Assembly (NCBI GenBank): GCA_964561025.1 | Contig: CAZLNM010000003.1 | Coordinates: forward strand, 39,470-103,469 | Length of the DNA stretch: 64,000 bases | Origin: JAAZNF01 sp964561025 | GTDB lineage: Bacteria; Myxococcota; B64-G9 | Direction of reading: 5' to 3' | Shown here: in pieces, positions 60,412-64,000 of the stretch | Numbering within the stretch: position 1 is the first letter of the stretch | Layout: every line of letters starts with the position of its first letter | Position numbers and translations under genes: made by a program | The notes under the pieces: generated by a model | Seen by the model: only the letters and a program-made list of their open reading frames with translations | Told to the model about the DNA's origin: nothing | Database searches by the model: none

Positions 60412-62460
60412 ATGAGCCCGGAACCGAGGAAGAAACAAAGTTTTCGGAGGATTCTCTTCGCCGCGGCGGGCGCGGTCTTTTTCGCCGGGGCGGGCTGCGC
60501 GGGGAGCTACACGCTCGAGATCATGTTCCCCGACCAGGAGAGCGCCCAGGCCACCACCGAGGTGGGCCTGTGGGCGCTTCGGGCCGGCGGCAAGGCCTGC
60601 CAGGATGTGCCGAAGATGCTGGCGGAGAGCTGGCCGCCGGGCAACCTGACGCTCCTCTCCGCCTTGACGTTCGCCTACCCGCCGGCCAGTGCGCCGCGAT
60701 TCGAGGACATCCCGCTGGGGCAGGCCCTGTTTCTCGCCGAGGGCCGGACGGCGGACGGCGCTCGCATCCTGCGCGGCTGCAGCGCGGTCGAGATCGCGGC
60801 GCGTTCCCGCGCGCGCATCGTCATCCACCTGGAGCGGGTGTGCACGCCGGAGCCGAGCGGAGAAATTCCCGGGAACGGCGTCGACGACGACTGCGACGGA
60901 GCGACGGACGAGTGCCGGGAGGACCGGGAGTGCCTGGACGACAGCGTGTGCACCTCGGACCTGTGCCTGCTGGAGGAATGCCATCATTCGGCCTTCCCCG
61001 ACGGGTTGGCCTGCAGCGATCGCAACGTGTGCACTCGCAACGACGCCTGTTCGGGAGGCGTGTGCGCCGGGACCGCCAAGGACTGCCGCGCCTACTCGGG
61101 CACGTGTCTCGTGGGTCAATGCAACACCGGGAGCGGGCAGTGCGAGCCCGTGCCCACCGACGAGGGATTGGATTGTGACGACCACCTGTTCTGCACCGTC
61201 TCGGACAAGTGCCAGGGCGGCCGCTGCCGCGGGACGCCGAACGCCTGCGATGACGGCGACGAGTGCACCGAGGACCGCTGCCTCGAGGGCCTGAACCAGT
61301 GCGAGCACACGCGGGTCCCGCGCCCCGGCGCGGAGGGTCCGCGCGGCGCCCCCAGCTGCGAAAACCAGCAGGACGATGACTGCGACGGGCTCGTGGACTC
61401 GGAGGATCCGAACTGCCGGGAGTGTCACAGCCCCGATGATTGCATCGACCAGAACCCCTGCACGGAAGATCTGTGCGTCGACAATCTATGCCAGAACGTG
61501 CCCCGGACCGACGGCGTCGGCTGCGAGGACGGCCTCTTCTGCACGGTCAACGGCACCTGCCAGGCAGGCGTGTGCCGCAGCGTGCCCAGGCAGTGCCCGC
61601 CGGGCTCCGATCCGTGCCGGGTGGGGGTTTGTTCGGAACCGCAAGCCGCCTGCGTGATCGTCTCGCGCGCCGACGGCGCGGCCTGCGACGACGGGCTCTT
61701 CTGCACCGTGAACGACGCCTGCCAGAGCGGAGCATGCTCCGGCATCGCGCGGGATTGCTCGGACGACGATGATTGCACAAACGACGTGTGCAGCGACGGC
61801 GTGAGCGCCTGTTTCCACGAGCTCGCGCCATCGAGCAGCGCGGAGGGACCCGCGGGCAACCCCACCTGCGCCAACCAGCGCGACGACGACTGCGACGGGC
61901 TGACCGATCTCGAGGACGGCGACTGCCGGGCGTGCGAGAGCGACGCGGACTGCGCCGACGGCAACGACTGCACCCGCGACCAGTGCATGAGCGGGACTTG
62001 CCAGCGCACCCCCTTGAGCGACACACTTTGCCACACCGCGGATCGCTGCACCTTGAACAACACCTGCTTCAATGGCGACTGCGCCTCGCTCGGCATGGTC
62101 GAGTGCCCGGTGGACATCGAGGTCTGTCGCACCCCGTATCAGTGCGATCCCTCCTCCGGCGACTGCTTCAATTCGCCGCTCCCCGACGGCGTGGAATGCG
62201 AAGACATCGATCCCTGCTCGTCCTCCACCTGTGTCGGCGGTGTCTGCACCCCGGGACCTACCAACAAGGACTTCGACGACGACGGCTTTCTGGACGCGAG
62301 CTGTCCCGGCGGCCTGGACTGCAACGACAACAATTCCATGATCAACCCCGCGCAGAGCGAAGGCGGTTTTGGCATTGGGTTGGACTGCACCGACTCGCTG
62401 GACAACGACTGCGACGGGTTGACCGACATCGCAGATCCCGGCTGCCAGACAGGAATCTAG
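60412..62460 (+). CDS. Cys-rich MopE-like lipoprotein
   Basis: The 682-residue product has a lipoprotein signal (FAGAGC, Cys29), an N-terminal beta domain of about 120 residues, then many EB/MopE-type repeats: GVDDDCDGATDEC, SRADGAACDDGLFCTVNDACQ-like units (three with FCTVND/NGT/SDK), CENQQDDDCDGLVDSEDPNC, CANQRDDDCDGLTDLEDGDC and a final SLDNDCDGLTDIADPGC. The Asp clusters likely bind Ca or Cu and the cysteines form disulfides. It shares its repeat types with the 1736-residue surface protein. It is the third gene of the kinase operon and a possible ligand or structural output. Confidence 0.85.
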   Translation: MSPEPRKKQSFRRILFAAAGAVFFAGAGCAGSYTLEIMFPDQESAQATTEVGLWALRAGGKACQDVPKMLAESWPPGNLTLLSALTFAYPPASAPRFEDIPLGQALFLAEGRTADGARILRGCSAVEIAARSRARIVIHLERVCTPEPSGEIPGNGVDDDCDGATDECREDRECLDDSVCTSDLCLLEECHHSAFPDGLACSDRNVCTRNDACSGGVCAGTAKDCRAYSGTCLVGQCNTGSGQCEPVPTDEGLDCDDHLFCTVSDKCQGGRCRGTPNACDDGDECTEDRCLEGLNQCEHTRVPRPGAEGPRGAPSCENQQDDDCDGLVDSEDPNCRECHSPDDCIDQNPCTEDLCVDNLCQNVPRTDGVGCEDGLFCTVNGTCQAGVCRSVPRQCPPGSDPCRVGVCSEPQAACVIVSRADGAACDDGLFCTVNDACQSGACSGIARDCSDDDDCTNDVCSDGVSACFHELAPSSSAEGPAGNPTCANQRDDDCDGLTDLEDGDCRACESDADCADGNDCTRDQCMSGTCQRTPLSDTLCHTADRCTLNNTCFNGDCASLGMVECPVDIEVCRTPYQCDPSSGDCFNSPLPDGVECEDIDPCSSSTCVGGVCTPGPTNKDFDDDGFLDASCPGGLDCNDNNSMINPAQSEGGFGIGLDCTDSLDNDCDGLTDIADPGCQTGI

Positions 62461-62550
62461 CGGACACTCCAGCCGCTTCTGGTCTTTCGCGATTCGGCCC
62501 GTCACGGTTGTGAGCGGTTCCCCGCACCAACCATTTGATGGGGATCGTGG

Positions 62551-62568
62551 GTGTTGCCTTGCCAACAC
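62551..62568 (+). terminator. Hairpin before the FAD oxidase gene
   Basis: GTGTTG (62551-62556) and CAACAC (62563-62568) form a 6-bp stem with a six-base loop in the 145-base gap. It could end the kinase operon or lie in the leader of the next gene. Confidence 0.3.
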
Positions 62569-62605
62569 GGCTCGCGCGAGCTAAGGAAAAAGGCGGGAGG
62601 TGCCC

Positions 62606-64000
62606 GTGCTCGTACCACAGGCGCTAAAATCGCTCGAATCCATCGTGGGCCGCGAGCACTGCACGAGCGCGCCCGAGGAGCGCCTGCTCCATGCCTACGA
62701 CGCCGTGCCCTCGGCCCCGCCGGCCATGCCCGACGCGGTGGTGTTCCCGGGGACTTCCGCCGAGGTGTCCGCGGTCATAAGGCTCGCCAACGAGCTTCGC
62801 TTTCCGGTCGTGCCGCGCGGCGCCGGGACCAACCTCACCGGCGGTGCCCGACCCATCCGGGGTGGCGTGGTGCTCTCGCTGGCCCGGCTCGACCGCATCC
62901 TCGCCATCGACCGAAAAAACCTCCAGGCCGTGGTCCAGCCGGGCGTGGTCACCGACGCCCTCCAGACCGCGGCCGACCGGGCCGGGCTCTTCTACCCGCC
63001 TGATCCCCAGAGCCAGGAGACCTGCACCATCGGCGGCAACCTGGCCGAGAACGCCGGCGGCCCGCGCGCGGTGAAGTACGGCGTCACCCGCCAGTACGTG
63101 CTGGCCCTGGAGGCGGTGCTCCCCACCGGCGAGCTCATCCGCCTGGGCGCGCGGACGCTCAAGTGCGTCTCGGGTTATGACATGGTGTCGCTGCTGGTCG
63201 GCTCCGAGGGCACGCTGGGGGTCATCACCGAGGCCACCCTGCGGCTCCTGCCCCGGCCGGCCGCGCGTGGCACGCTGCTCGCCTCGTTTTCGCGCATGGA
63301 GGACGCCACCGACGCGGTCGCCGCCGTGCTCCAGGCGGGGATCGTGCCCTCGGCCATCGAGTTTTTGGACCGCTTCGCCGTGGCCTGCGTGGAGGACTTC
63401 GAGCCCGCGGGCCTGCCTCGCGACGCCGGCGCGGTCCTCGTCATCGAGGTGGACGGTGTACCCGCCGAGGTGCTGCGCCAACAGGCGGAGATCGAGGCCC
63501 TGCTAAAAGATCGCCCCGGCGCCGCCTGCCGCGCCGCCGCCGACGAGGCGCAGGCCGAGCGCATGTGGAGGGCCCGCCGCGCGGTGGGCCCCTCGCTGGC
63601 GCGCATCGCCCCGCACAAGCTCAACGAGGACATCGTGGTCCCCATCGCCAACCTGAGCCGGGCCGTATCAGACATCCACCGCATCGCCTCCGAGCAGAAC
63701 GTGCGCTGCGCCTGCTTCGGTCACGCCGGCGACGGCAACATCCACGCCAACTTCCTGGTGCGCCCGGAGGATCCCGATGAGGTGCGCCGGGCCGAGGAGG
63801 CGGTGCGCCGCACCTTCCAGCGGGTGGTCGAGCTCGGCGGCACCCTGAGCGGCGAGCACGGCATCGGCACCACCAAGCAACCCTTCCTCGGCCTCGAACT
63901 CGGCGCAGAAGTCATGCGCGCCATGCGCGCCGTCACGCGCGCGCTGGATCCCAACGACGTCCTCAATCCGGGCAAGATCGTCCCCGCGGAGCTTGCGTGA
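62606..64000 (+). CDS. FAD-linked oxidase, glycolate/D-lactate dehydrogenase type
   Basis: The 464-residue protein has a PCMH-type FAD-binding domain (FPVVPRGAGTNLTGGA and TIGGNLAENAGGPRAVKYG) followed by a GlcD-type C-terminal domain ending in GTLSGEHGIGTTKQPFL and DPNDVLNPGKIVP. It oxidises glycolate, D-lactate or a related 2-hydroxy acid in the cytoplasm and passes electrons on, usually to an iron-sulfur partner (GlcF) that would lie beyond the window. GTG at 62606 was chosen: GGAGG is five bases upstream. GTG at 62600 adds two residues. Which 2-hydroxy acid is used cannot be told. The stop codon is the last base of the window. Confidence 0.9.
   Translation: MLVPQALKSLESIVGREHCTSAPEERLLHAYDAVPSAPPAMPDAVVFPGTSAEVSAVIRLANELRFPVVPRGAGTNLTGGARPIRGGVVLSLARLDRILAIDRKNLQAVVQPGVVTDALQTAADRAGLFYPPDPQSQETCTIGGNLAENAGGPRAVKYGVTRQYVLALEAVLPTGELIRLGARTLKCVSGYDMVSLLVGSEGTLGVITEATLRLLPRPAARGTLLASFSRMEDATDAVAAVLQAGIVPSAIEFLDRFAVACVEDFEPAGLPRDAGAVLVIEVDGVPAEVLRQQAEIEALLKDRPGAACRAAADEAQAERMWRARRAVGPSLARIAPHKLNEDIVVPIANLSRAVSDIHRIASEQNVRCACFGHAGDGNIHANFLVRPEDPDEVRRAEEAVRRTFQRVVELGGTLSGEHGIGTTKQPFLGLELGAEVMRAMRAVTRALDPNDVLNPGKIVPAELA

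Overview
The window is 64 kb of high-GC DNA (roughly two thirds G+C by eye) that is almost fully coding. I read 43 protein genes, two tRNA genes and a family of short intergenic palindromes. The best guess for the source is a free-living Myxococcota (old Deltaproteobacteria) or close relative. The reasons are a MYXO-CTERM-like sorting tail on a 1736-residue surface protein, many lipoproteins with Asp/Gly/Ala-rich linkers, a Hanks-type kinase ending in a PEGA domain, a giant TPR protein, MopE-like and thrombospondin-type-3 calcium-binding repeats, and GTG/TTG starts. No species can be named from the sequence alone. I see no rRNA, CRISPR array, prophage, transposase or replication origin.

Layout. 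1-2880 (minus): cysK-larE-mnmA, a sulfur-handling operon that leaves the window at the mnmA 3' end. 2939-8845: a large secreted lipoprotein with a glycosidase-like look, a glycerophosphodiesterase lipoprotein and a HemN-like radical SAM protein. 9015-12121: adenine deaminase coupled to a FadL-type outer membrane protein. 12134-17794: an orphan 1013-residue lipoprotein, a methyltransferase and a PocR-type sigma-54 activator. 17795-18115: an AT-rich island bounded by GGGGACAGCCCC inverted repeats. 18116-28064 (all minus): a reduced Tex-like protein, a membrane-bound HEYAH peptidase, a ferredoxin-type dicluster protein, a granulin-like Cys-rich lipoprotein, a ferredoxin-nitroreductase, a membrane-tethered thioredoxin, an RluA-type pseudouridine synthase, a small lipoprotein and a zinc-ribbon membrane protein. 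28190-34156: the 1988-residue TPR protein.

34246-36686: a DUF3467 protein, tRNA-Gly(GCC) and tRNA-Cys(GCA), a degenerate response-regulator receiver and an acyltransferase-3 membrane protein. 36769-42022: three glycan genes joined by GTGA stop/start overlaps (deacetylase-methyltransferase, methyltransferase-coiled coil-glycosyltransferase, glycosyltransferase), followed by a beta-helix lipoprotein. 44989-51594: small lipoprotein, MBL hydrolase, solo BRCT protein, alpha/beta hydrolase, YggS, PAP2 phosphatase, a DUF1844 pair and a catalytically dead HtrA. 51541-57426 (minus): the giant MYXO-CTERM repeat protein and a small beta-barrel protein. 57836-62460: an operon of TPR envelope protein, Ser/Thr kinase and Cys-rich MopE-like lipoprotein. 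62606-64000: a GlcD/LldD-type FAD oxidase.

How it fits together. Much of the window concerns the cell envelope: about a dozen exported proteins, a polysaccharide-building cassette and two signalling genes. The points I would look at first are (1) a 42-45 bp palindromic repeat with a conserved asymmetric loop, in at least six copies between genes; (2) the coupled glycan cassette, whose middle protein has a methyltransferase, a ~150-residue coiled coil and a glycosyltransferase in one chain; (3) an HtrA lipoprotein that has lost both its catalytic His and Ser; and (4) the cysK-larE-mnmA sulfur operon.
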